DNA of 17,485 nt from NCBI GenBank assembly GCA_023853785.1, contig JAJIRX010000284.1, positions 1 through 17,485 of the forward strand, in the 5' to 3' direction. Under the pieces are notes generated by a model. It saw nothing but the letters and a program-made list of their open reading frames with translations. It ran no database searches and was not told the origin of the DNA. Of the stretch, positions 1 through 8,560 are shown in pieces. Source of the stretch: Psilocybe azurescens (lineage: Eukaryota; Basidiomycota; Agaricomycetes; Agaricales; Agrocybaceae). Both the position numbers and the translations under genes were made by a program. How positions within the stretch are numbered: position 1 is the stretch's first letter; each line of letters starts with the position of its first letter.

Positions 1-383
1 CCCCTCCCCTTCATATCTCGAGAATGGGACTGCTGATTTCACTAATTTTTGGCATGGGACATCCTTATTATATCCTTGAAACATTGGTATACTTAAATCT
101 GCAAAATTTTATCCAAGCTAAAGAACCTACTACTTTACAGATACTACTAATACCTACTCTCACTCAGAACCTGTTTAAATAAACAGAGTTTGTCACTCTG
201 TTCACCTGCACTGAAGTACTGATTGTCCTATATTAGACTTGTCTGGTTCAGTGGTTCTATTAGCTTTCACTATTGCTGTTTTTTACAGGACCCAGTGTAT
301 ATTATTACAGGGCTACAGCATACAAATGAACAGGGTGGTACTAACCAGAATTGTGCAGTCCATGTTAAGGTCACATGGGTAAG
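1..383. other. AT-rich stretch without a recognisable gene
   Basis: Short frames only, interrupted by many stops. A pyrimidine tract ending in TTTTTTACAG near 279-289 looks like a 3' splice site, but I cannot pair it with a convincing exon or donor. I see no RNA gene. The stretch leads directly into the 29-bp tandem repeat. Confidence 0.5.
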
Positions 384-615
384 CATGTCAAAGAGAATAC
401 ACGCTGACTCATCATGTAAAGGAGAATACACGCTGACTCATCATATAAAGGAGAATACATGCTGACTCATCATATAAAGGAGAATACATGCTGACTCATC
501 ATGTAAAGGAGAATACACGCTGACTCATCATGTAAAGGAGAATACATGCTGACTCATCATGTCAAAGAGAATACATGCTGACTCATCATGTCAAAGAAAA
601 TACATGCTGACTCAT
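384..615. repeat. Tandem repeat, eight copies of a 29-bp unit, each with a TGACTCA site
   Basis: Eight contiguous units start at 384, 413, 442, 471, 500, 529, 558 and 587. Variation is limited to a few positions: CATGTA/CATATA/CATGTC at the unit start, ACACGC versus ACATGC in the middle, and GGAG versus AGAG/AGAA. Every unit keeps the heptamer TGACTCA followed by TCAT. That heptamer is the consensus of Gcn4/AP-1-type bZIP proteins. The copies abut without spacers, so this is a minisatellite and not a CRISPR array. Whether the bZIP site is functional or a chance part of the unit cannot be told from the sequence. Confidence 0.95.
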
Positions 616-1324
616 CAATATGCATCACATGTGTAATATCTCAACTTTTTGAATCAATGGGCCATCCGATGTCCAAAGGTTGTTGGACCTGGCTGATATC
701 AGTGTCTGATCCAAGGTCACACCTGAGGTGGTCAAATCAGACAAACTAATTGTAGATTTTATTAAATATAAAGTTCTTAAATTAATAGTGCTTGTACTTT
801 GTTGTTCAAGAGCCAGAGTCATCACTATGGATCTGGTTCTTTGGTACCATTCATGCTGATGCTAAATTGAATATTTCTCAGTGAAAATTATATCATTCAA
901 GGTTATAGTTGACCGTGAAGTTTACTTGAGGCGGTGGCTGTGAATAGGAGTAGTGCTGGTAGCCCTCACTCGCGCCTACCCATGCACGAGACCTCTCCAT
1001 TTTCATCCCATTTCGATGTCTTCATCCAACTCTAGCGCAGGCTCAGAAGACACATATGGCCATGATTTCGAGGGTCCGTTATGATGAGCGATGTTTCTTG
1101 GTTCTGACACTGAATTTATCTCGATGATTGGGAATTGCGTAGCAATTGAGGCATGAACCTGAATCCAGCCCGAACCTGACTAGCGTCGGATTCAAATTTC
1201 GAAAATAATGAGAACCGAACGTACAAGGTTCAGCTCTGGGTGACCCTGAAACGAACTAACGGATTGAATGTCATAAATCCCTTGATTATGTGGTTAAAAT
1301 GCTCTTTTTTAATATTATAGCAGA
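616..1324. other. Non-coding-looking AT-rich sequence
   Basis: No open frame of convincing composition on either strand. No tandem repeat or RNA gene was seen. It separates the minisatellite from the GC-rich block that starts near 1325. Confidence 0.45.
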
Positions 1325-2270
1325 GTGGGCGAAGATCAAATAGAACTTACTTTTCCGACTCGTCAAAGGCACAGCTCTAGAGTCGTCCAGCTCGCATTAT
1401 CAGCAACGGGGGGCGTAGGGAGGCGGAGCACCGTCGCCTCACACCCCGCTTGTGGGGGCGCACAGTCACAGTCCCCTCGGCGGCTTTGGGCCTCACGGAG
1501 CAGGCCTCGGCCTCTCCAACGCCCACAATCACAATCACACCAACGCCAACACGAGTAACGGTGCCATGGGCGGGGCAAGAGCGGGGGAACGGCACCGAGG
1601 AAGAGCACATCGGGATAGATGAGCCGTGAAAGGACACATATGTGCACATCACGCAGGACATCGTGCCGTCGGACGAGACGCACGAAGCTGAGACGGCAGG
1701 CGCAGGACATCGCCCCCTCCTCCTCTCTCTTCCCATCCACACCCTCCTCCGCATCTTCCTCCTCCACCAAAATCACCCTCGTCCCGCCCTCCAGAGCATA
1801 CAACCCCCTGCTCCTGTGCAGCTCCCCAATCGCTCCCGGTGTGCTCCCGCCTTTATATGCGCTCTACATCGTGCGCCCCTATCCAGAGAACGGGATGATT
1901 GCGCCGTACCCCGCGATTATTACGGGCTCGGCGGCGTATTTGAGGTCTGCTGAATGGGTATGCGTGTTGGGAATGCCGTGCACGTACGTGCATTTTCTGA
2001 GTAGGGGAGCTGAGGGTGAGGGTGGTAGAGGGAAGGGAAATGGAAATGAGCGGGAGGAGAGGAGGGAGGAGGAGGAGGAGGAGGAGGAGGAGGCTCTTGA
2101 CGCGCCAATGGGTGGACGGGAAGCGCGCTTCATGCGCAGCAGGCGCCGGCCGAACAAGCGTACGTACGCCTTGTGTCTGTATGATAGCAAAAGTCGATGC
2201 TGACTTTGTTGCCCTTGCCCGAGTCGTTCGCACCATACTCCGGTCACCCCAACGGCGCGTTGCGCATGAG
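1325..2270. other. GC-rich block with competing open frames on both strands, possible host gene remnant
   Basis: Composition changes sharply to GC-rich. The plus strand is open from 1619 to 2203; its middle reads naturally (a Ser-rich stretch, then KITLVPPSRAYNPLLL), followed by a glutamate run encoded by the GGA repeat. The minus strand is also open over 1363-1803 and 1853-2247, with stretches such as GLYALEGGTRVILVEEED near 1730-1790. Just left of the fragment at 2279-2480, a minus frame reads YGANDSGKGNKVSIDFCYHT, which could be a frame-shifted continuation of that fragment. I recognise no family and cannot decide which strand is coding. GC-rich DNA with strong third-position bias often gives such mirror frames. 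Confidence 0.3.
2066..2093. repeat. GGA trinucleotide microsatellite
   Basis: About nine tandem GGA triplets inside a longer purine-rich stretch (about 2050-2095). On the plus strand they encode a glutamate run in the frame open over 1619-2203. On the minus strand they give Ser, Pro or Leu runs, depending on frame. Confidence 0.9.
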
Positions 2271-2278
2271 GCGCTGAT

Positions 2279-2480
2279 CTAGGTGTGCACTTCCCAGATC
2301 ATGTTGGTCGTGTTCGGGAGTGGAGGAAAGGACTTGTAGAGCACGACGGACTTGACCCATTCGTCCAGTTGGAACTGTGCGGTGTGTGCGTAAGTTGAGT
2401 AATTTTTGTTTGTATTAGACTTCAACCTCGGCCTTGACCCTCACCATTTCTCCGTATGTTCCAGGCTCATGTATAGGCAT
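2279..2480 (-). CDS. Two-exon coding fragment, unknown product
   Basis: On the minus strand an ATG at 2480 opens a short exon (2480-2445). A GTGAGG donor follows at 2444 and a 70-nt intron (2375-2444) ends in GCACAG with a CTCAAC branch-like motif. A second exon runs 2374-2279 and ends in TAG. Both exons are in the same phase and give 43 residues with strongly protein-like composition: the first exon ends in GTYGEM, and the second contains LDEWVKSVVLYKSF and NMIWEVHT. This is probably the end, or a surviving piece, of a larger host gene. A pyrimidine tract ending in TTTTCAG lies just upstream of the ATG and may be another acceptor. After a frame change, the coding-like text appears to continue to the left past the TAG. 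I do not recognise the family. Confidence 0.5.
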
Positions 2481-3426
2481 GAAGAACTATTGGCTGAAAA
2501 TAATGAGTACCCGGCTAATACTCCATCGCTCTCAGTACAAGTGCTCAGGTGGTGGTATTGCGGTTGTAGAGTCAACATTTCTGTGGATATGTGTCACGGA
2601 CGTATATGCATATGTTTATTATATGTTTATTTTCCCTGTCCATCTTCTCCGTCCAGTCGCAGAGCCTAGACTTCGGAAGTTGTGGACTACGTGAATGCCA
2701 TCCCGGTGAAGCGTTCCGCATATCGAATTATTACTATAGTTTCAATGAGAAAAACCCATTATGATTCTTATTCCTGACTCAGATAAAATGAATCGCAGTG
2801 TGGTATACCTTCTGGAAATATACCCCGTGCACTCTCTCATTCTCAATGAGACTAACCGAACCAGCTCCCAGACGCACGCAGCACGCTACGCATTGTGACT
2901 ATCATTCAAAACAGTAAGTAAACTTAGAGACAGTAAAGAACTACATAATAAGTACGTAAGTAAAGTAAGGTAAAAAAGCCTGAGAACGAATAAAATTCTA
3001 TCTGCAAGTCAGTATGCAGTGACTTACGCATGTATCACAATCTGACTGTGAAGCAATGATACGAAGAAGTGGAAAGGAAAATGAAGCAATGAAGCTTGAA
3101 GCGGCGACAATCAGCTTAGCAAGCACAGCGTACCAGAAGCGACAAGCAAGACAAAAAAGAAAAACCTCACCAGCGCTCCGCCACCTCAAATTGCGTCGCC
3201 TCGTAACCACCCACGTCTCTATCCCCGGCATCCCTCCCTGCCGCCTCACCCCTCCAACACCGGATTCTAAAGCTCAGTCAACTTCAACACCGGCGTCATA
3301 AGCTCAAGAAATAGTCCAAACTAATGAGCCACCCTATGCGCTGGCGGACATGATCTGCGCGACGGGGAGCGCAGGCGGGGAGCATAGTTTGATAACGACA
3401 AATATCGGGCTGTAAGAGTAAGATAA
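2481..3426. other. Mostly non-coding stretch with possible intron remnants
   Basis: AT-rich with scattered stops. On the minus strand, a short frame around 3170-3250 (reading GIETWVVTRRRNLRWRS) ends at a GTGAGG donor. A pyrimidine-rich tract follows, and a GACTTGCAG acceptor lies near 3000. This suggests an exon-intron border of a minus-strand gene, but I cannot find a matching downstream exon. Two imperfect copies of a block around an ACACCGG core lie near 3255-3300. Confidence 0.3.
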
Positions 3427-3705
3427 AAGGGAAGAGAGGGAAGTTTAGTACAAGCCAAAGCTCTAGCGCATCCCTACGCCTGGCGCATTCAAGCCCTCCT
3501 CCTCCTCTCCCTCATGTCCCTTGTCGTCATCGCCATCGTCAAATGGCCACTCCTACTCGCACACATTGTGCCGCCAGCGCATCGCGTCCTCGGACCCTAA
3601 AGTGTGTTCGCGTACCTCTACCGCATGGGAATTTACGGCGTCGACAAGGGGTGTAGAGCCGGGATGGCGAACGACGCTGCCTCTGCGACGTCCAGGCCTT
3701 CTTGA
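3427..3705 (+). pseudogene. Fragment resembling a membrane protein, interrupted by one stop
   Basis: The plus frame beginning at 3427 encodes a strongly hydrophobic segment: YAWRIQALLLLSLMSLVVIA, then IVKWPLLLAHIVPPAHRVLG, which would fit one or two membrane passes. It meets a TAA at 3598-3600. The same frame then continues sensibly (SVFAYLYRMGIYGVDKG) to a TGA at 3703-3705. The in-frame stop and the lack of a start codon suggest a decayed exon, or an exon whose end I have misjudged. The opposite strand is also partly open here. No family recognised. Confidence 0.3.
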
Positions 3706-4141
3706 GAATGCAGGGTGTCGGAGGCGGAGCTCGATGTGCAGTTCTTCAAGAGGTCGTGTGGTGGGAGTGGCTGAGGTTGTGTGCGTGGGCTGAGGATGGT
3801 GAGGCACAGGCTGGTAGCTGCGTTTGCCATTCAGGCTTGGGGTTTAGCAAAATGGAAACCAAGGTGGCGGAGATGGTGGGGAATGGGCAACAGGGCTGTT
3901 GACGCGTGACGTCGTGAACAGACGCTGATCGCATACCGAGATAGGAAGGGGTCGTGACAAGTCGCGAAGATAAGATAGGACAGTAACCCCAACTGCCCTT
4001 ACCCCCAATCTAGGCCTTATCATGGGAAGTTGCGATTCAGATGCCTGAAATCTACAGTGATCATACAGATAGAGCAGGACTGAGATTACATGATTTTTGT
4101 CAAGTCCGGGGTTCTAGGTATGTACTTGTATAGTTCGGGTA
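3706..4141. other. No supported gene
   Basis: GC-rich to about 3900, then more AT-rich. The open frames on both strands are short and lack convincing composition. I see no RNA gene or repeat. Confidence 0.35.
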
Positions 4142-4463
4142 TTACATATATAGGGAAAAGCGAGGACAACGACGGCGATCTAAGGTTGGTGCGATGCTAT
4201 GCGATACGATAGACGATGGACGATATGGACGATGGACGATGGGTGATGAACACGACGGACAACACACCATATGAGTGAAGAAGACGAGGAAAAAAAAAGA
4301 CGCGATGAGGAAAGCTAATTGGCAGTCATAAATGTCATGAACGAGAGCTACACCTTGGCCATGGCCGTGGGTGTGGCCGAATGGATGAACGTTCACCCCT
4401 GCAATTAAAAAAAGAAATACATATAAAAATCCATCATAAGTGTCGTTACCGTTTCATTTCGTT
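4142..4463 (-). CDS. Possible small gene with one intron, weakly supported
   Basis: On the minus strand, ATGAAACG sequence near 4450-4467 is followed by a GTAACG donor at 4449. A pyrimidine-rich intron ends in TTAATTGCAG just before 4397. The exon beyond it reads VNVHPFGHTHGHGQGVALVH and then a hydrophobic stretch (LAFLIASFFFLVFF), ending at 4142. The donor, T-rich tract and acceptor look authentic. However, the spliced phase does not join the ATG to the long frame without a one-base correction in the GGG run at the exon start. Upstream (4500-4800) the minus strand is pyrimidine-rich, as many fungal promoter and leader regions are. It could equally be an untranslated-leader intron. Confidence 0.25.
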
Positions 4464-4499
4464 TCATTCTAGAAGCGGAGTTCGAGTTTAAATATCAGT

Positions 4500-5320
4500 A
4501 TCAGTATTCTAGTTCGAACGCGAAGTTCGCGCTATGAGTGAGGTTCTGATCGATTTCAGGTATGGCGACTGACTGACAGACTCTATATGGGACACGCATT
4601 TATGTGTATGTGAAATGCGAGAGGATGGCGCAGAGAAATAGCAATAGATAGAACGGATGGACAGGGGCGGGGACGTAAGGAGGAACCGGGGGCGCAGACA
4701 ATACGTGGATAGATGGGGGATATGACGAGTCAGAGTGAGCGGGGAAATGTATGGAGCCGGTGATGAGGTGAGTGAGGTCCTGTCGGAGCGAGAGAGAGTG
4801 GAAGACGATGTACGGATATGAGCATCAACGATGTAAAGAAAGGAGTGCACGGGGAACACTCCCGCACCTTCCCCTTCCCTCACGCACACTGTAGTACCGA
4901 AACGACAGCGAGTCGCGAATGGGCGGTCGCCAACAACTGGGCTGCCGAGAACGTAGATACTGTATACAGTATCGAGTAAAGCATAAAGCACACTCGCTGC
5001 ATACAAGTGTGGCAGTTGCCTCCTCCGTCCGGGTTTGGATTGATACCAAGAGCGAGCGTTGACAGGACTCATGGCCCAGCTTCTGATGCCGGCGCTGATG
5101 ATAGGGATAGAGCCCTCAGCCCTCAGCCCTCAGCCTCAGTCCTCCTCCCTCGTATTTCCATCCTATTCCCATCCTATTCTCACTCGCACACCCATTCCCG
5201 TGCCCCTGGGTCACCCACACGCCCACAACCACCCACACACCCACACGCCGACATACCCACACTCTGTGCGTGCGTGCCGCCTGTTCAACCTGTACCTCCA
5301 ACTCCAACTCCAACTTTGCC
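4500..5320. other. Simple-sequence and pyrimidine/purine-biased DNA, no supported gene
   Basis: A minus-strand frame is open over 4509-5072 but reads as Ser/Pro/Arg-rich, low-information text. The plus strand at about 5111-5138 has tandem CCCTCAG units. About 5195-5265 is a CCCACA-type repetitive tract. This may be the 3' flank of the minus-strand gene that ends near 5321. Confidence 0.45.
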
Positions 5321-6822
5321 TCACACCTGCATCCCCCTCATCGTCGCGCTATTGTTCCTCAACCCCTCGTGCTCGCGCTCGGTGTGTCTGAGCGCGAGTC
5401 TGGGATAGCCGCCGCCGCCGTTGTTGCCGAATCCGCCCTTGGACTTGGACTTGCATTCAGGTTCGGGTTCAATCGTATAGACATGGACGCGAACATCATC
5501 ATACCCATCTTCATCTATAGAACAGCAGTCGTCGTCCGCTTGGTCATCCTCTTCGTCGCGGTCTTCGTGGTAGTTGTTGTTCTTGTAGGGGAGGCGGATG
5601 AGTGATAATAAGAATGAGAATGCGGGTGTGAGTTAGCGTCAGGGTATGCGTGATATCTGGAAATGGAACTACGAGAATGAGAATGAGAATATGAACGTGA
5701 TCGCGAAGTCGTAGATGTAGATGTAGATGCAGTTGTAGTTGTAGGACAGACCGGAAAAGAGCCTATGATGGATGTATGCAGCGCCTCGCCGCCGCCGCCG
5801 TCGTCGTCGTTATTGCTGTCGTTATTGCCGTAGTGAGAAGAATGAGATGGGTTAAAAGAAGATCGCGACGGCTCATCTTCCTTGTGTCCGTATCCGTGTC
5901 CATGTCCATGCTGGCACGCGCGTGCTCCTGCTCCCACGCCGCCGCCGACGGTGAGATCACAGAGCTCGGGGCAGCCGATGAGGACGACGACGCTGACGGC
6001 GACGAAGCGGCAGACGCAACCATATGCGCGTATGGTGATGGTGTTAATGTTATAGCTGGAGATCTGCATTCCCTCAGCGATGGCGCTGGGGGGCGGAGGA
6101 GGGAGGAGGAGGGAGAGGGAGAGCGCGTCTTCCTCTTCCCTCTTCCCTCGTCGGAGTTTGCGTTTGCGTCGTTGAGGGCTGCGCCTGCGTCCGAGTCAGG
6201 GGCCGCGTCTACATTGAGGGCACTACCAGATCGTAAGTGAAAGCCTGAGGCGGGTGGAGCAGGGGTAGGAGCAGGGGAAAATGGAGGGGTTGCAGTTAAG
6301 CTAGAAGGAAAGAGGGAGCGTCAAAGTGGACGTCAAAGTCAAACTCGAAGTGGAAATGGAAGTGGAGATGGAACCCGAACCCGAACTCGAGGTGGAAGAA
6401 GGCGGAGACGGCGCGTCGCGATGCGAAACGAGCTCTTCGCTCGTCGTCTTTGTCGTTGTCGTGGGCTTCTGTCGTTTCACCGCGCTGGCCTGATCGAGCC
6501 GGGCGGAGTGAGGGCCGCGGATAGGAGATGGGAGGAGGGGGAGGAGGGGAGGGGAGGAAATGGAGGACGGGAATAGCAGGCGCGAAGAAGAGGAGGAAGA
6601 GGAGACGCGGATGGTGTCGTCTACGGAGAAGGAGGCGAGGCCGGTTGCTCCTAATAACAACATAAAATTTAATTCGCGTGACACCGAGGAAGAGAACGAG
6701 AGTGAGACGAACCTCGGTCATATGGGGGCCTCAGCTTCCTCGGCAGCCTGCTCCGTCTCAGCCTCGATGAGCCGCTGCTTGCGCTGCTCCACCCGGGACG
6801 CATGCATTTGCTCGAGTGCCAT
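5321..6822 (-). CDS. Low-complexity Ser/Thr/Asp/Asn-rich host protein, frame-disrupted
   Basis: Coding-like minus-strand text runs through several frames in order. An ATG at 6822 begins a charged helical segment (MALEQMHASRVEQRKQRL, then an EAETEQAAEEAEA stretch). A segment containing ATGLASFSVDDTIRVS and poly-Ser follows. A Ser/Thr stretch runs to about 6303, then LTATPPFSPAPTPAPPASG to about 5915. Next comes KEDEPSRSSFNPSHSSHYG with Asn/Asp/Gly and Ser/His runs to about 5610. The last part is acidic (YKNNNYHEDRDEEDDQADDD, then YDDVRVHVYTIEPEPE), ending at TGA 5323-5321. Each join needs a one-base shift, some at short homopolymers such as CCCC near 5589-5592. The piece at 6720-6660 may instead contain an intron. 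An acceptor-like GATAG lies just before the ATG, so an upstream exon is possible. Composition suggests an intrinsically disordered protein, but no domain is recognised. Confidence 0.45.
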
Positions 6823-7089
6823 CTATCAAGAAGCAGTCATGTTAGTTCGTTAGAAGTTGTCGTAAGAATCAAAGCGAAGCGGGATAGGAGAGAGCAGTGC
6901 GGAATCACATAGGGCAGCTACATTGTAGCGAGTGACATGGGCCGTAGAACGCACACAATGTATACGTGTGACACGGGGCCATAGAATTCTATGGAAACCA
7001 CGTACATTTTAGTGTGGTGGGAATTACTTACAAATGAATGACTCAGAGCCGACTGATACTTTACTTCACCTGTGGCTGTTCAAATTGTG
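6823..7089. promoter_or_regulatory. Flank between host gene and KDZ element; putative minus-strand leader and promoter
   Basis: On the minus strand, the 60 or so bases before 6822 are C/T-rich (CTCTCCTATCCC, CTAACGAACTAAC), as in many fungal core promoters and leaders. The rest has no open frame. The left border of the KDZ element should lie between here and 7225. I could not identify a terminal repeat, because the right end is outside the window. Confidence 0.35.
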
Positions 7090-7125
7090 AGGTCGGCTAC
7101 GAAAATATCGGCCACATGCCGACCT
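7090..7125. repeat. Perfect 8-bp inverted repeat at the left edge of the motif-rich region
   Basis: AGGTCGGC at 7090-7097 is matched by GCCGACCT at 7118-7125 with a 20-base interval. The interval holds another TCGG half-site. Both arms contain the TCGG/CCGA half-sites of the dispersed palindrome. It could be a protein-binding site, a hairpin beyond the 3' end of gene A, or part of the element's end. Confidence 0.6.
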
Positions 7126-7279
7126 AGATGAAATAAATTATTGTATTACTTCAGCTACAGAATTGGGGGCTTCAGTTACGTATGTGGAGGCCAGCGAGTA
7201 TCTTCTAAGCGTTGAGGCTGCAACTCGGTCCCGACATTTCTCGGCCAGCATTCAGATTAACTATCATCCAATAGTGCCA

Positions 7280-8347
7280 TTAACTCTTTATCAAACTTCC
7301 CAATTGCATCGATAGTTTGATCATTGAAATTCTTGAAGGCTTTTGAGCTCCGTCACTTGCTCTAAGCTTCTCCCATTCTGCCATGTAAAGCCGATGGCTA
7401 GCGTCTTTGTAGGATATACCGAGGGTTTCACGAAGATAATTGACCTCAGTATGTATTTGTAGTAGCTCACGCTCGGTCAAATGCTATTATCCATAAATTA
7501 AATAGTGTTCAACATAAATAAAGTCATGCTTACAGGATCGGCAGGGACCAAAACTGTGTCACCGAGAATAACAAAATCCCGTCCAGTACTGTTTCCTGAC
7601 TGAGGATTGAGTGAGTTTGGATTCTAAAGCGAGACAATGAAAACGAATGATAAATGGTATGTAGGCAGCACAGAAGGGCGGCAGATTAAATCGGCCCCGA
7701 TAACTGCAGCCGCCACACGATACCGAAGTCAAATCAGCCTCAAATTATGTAGGTCAATATATAGCTATCGCATCATATTGATCTCTACAAGCTTTCAGAG
7801 ACCTGATATTCAAACATAAAAAGAGCAGGAACAGATATCTGGGAAATCGGGGCCGATATGTTTACACGGCCACCGACTTCGGAGATAAATCGGGCCCGAG
7901 CTGTGTGGTAGCGTCGGGGCCGACGATATGTCGGCACCGATGCAATCAGCTAGTCAGCCGTTCACAGCTGGAAGAATAGTTATGAGTGCAACGAAAGGTA
8001 TTTACCCCACCAAGTTGAGTCTCCAGCCGTAGATGATCTTGTTGGTGCGCATTAATGAATTCTTTTCTGGTGGCAGAAACCAGGAATTCAGGTACGTAAA
8101 TCTTCTCATTATCGGGCCCGATCAACTGCATGAACCCTGCAGGAATGCTGCCATACTCCCGAGAAGAAACAGCGTCCGGAGTAGCGATTGGCTCGGCATC
8201 AATGTGTAAAGTCGGCTGAATATCTGGTCGGTGCCGATCATTAAATACCGACGATGTATGATGGTCGATGCGAGATGACGGTGTACCTACGGATCTGAAC
8301 ATATCATGAGAGTCTGTCTGAATGTCGTGTACATGGCTTTCTTGCAT
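7280..8347 (-). CDS. Gene A: KDZ-associated uncharacterised protein
   Basis: Three exons on the minus strand, all joined in phase 0 without frame correction: 8347-8006, 7623-7534 and 7483-7280 (211 residues). The donors are GTAAAT and GTAAGC. The acceptors are CTTTAG and AATAG. Exon 1 contains GFMQLIGPDNEKIYVPEFLV; exon 2 has GRDFVILGDTVLVPADP; exon 3 has LTERELLQIHTEVNYLRETL followed by GISYKDASHRLYMAEWEKL. I recall the ISYKDASHRLYMAE block from uncharacterised Agaricomycete proteins, but I cannot name a function. The first intron is long for this genome (382 nt, 7624-8005) and holds five exact TCGGNNCCGA copies; another small exon inside it cannot be excluded. It is divergently paired with gene B across 213 bp, and it is the only element gene here that looks intact. 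Confidence 0.75.
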
Positions 8348-8560
8348 CGTTGATAGTGATATAATATGTTGGAGGAGATCAGAATAGAGATTGCAACTGG
8401 ATTAGGGAGTTATTTGTCACTGTTTATATCACATGACTGTTGATTTTGCCAGCACCTTACATTCTGGCAGCTTTACCGTCTGCTACAATCTTCATCTGCC
8501 GACTCGCGCCCGAGAAACAATACACACTCAAAAATTTCAACTACATTCGAGTTCATCATT
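8348..8560. promoter_or_regulatory. Divergent promoter between genes A and B
   Basis: This 213-bp gap separates the start codons of A (minus) and B (plus). It must contain both promoters unless there are distant leaders. On the plus strand the last 60 bases before 8561 are C/A-rich, as in many fungal leaders. It has no exact TCGGNNCCGA copy, only a looser CGCGCCCGAG near 8505. Copies lie close by in gene A exon 1 (8112, 8228). Confidence 0.5.

Noticed and set aside
384..615. Regular direct repeats resembling a CRISPR array
   Set aside because: Units are contiguous with no unique spacers, and the rest of the window is eukaryotic (spliced genes, KDZ transposase).
1363..1803. 146-residue minus-strand frame opposite a plus-strand frame
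   Set aside because: Both strands are open in this GC-rich block; neither can be preferred from sequence alone, so I describe the block instead of calling a gene.
4509..5072. 187-residue open frame on the minus strand
   Set aside because: Composition is low-information Ser/Pro/Arg text from pyrimidine-biased DNA, with no domain, no splice context and no recognisable family; probably chance.
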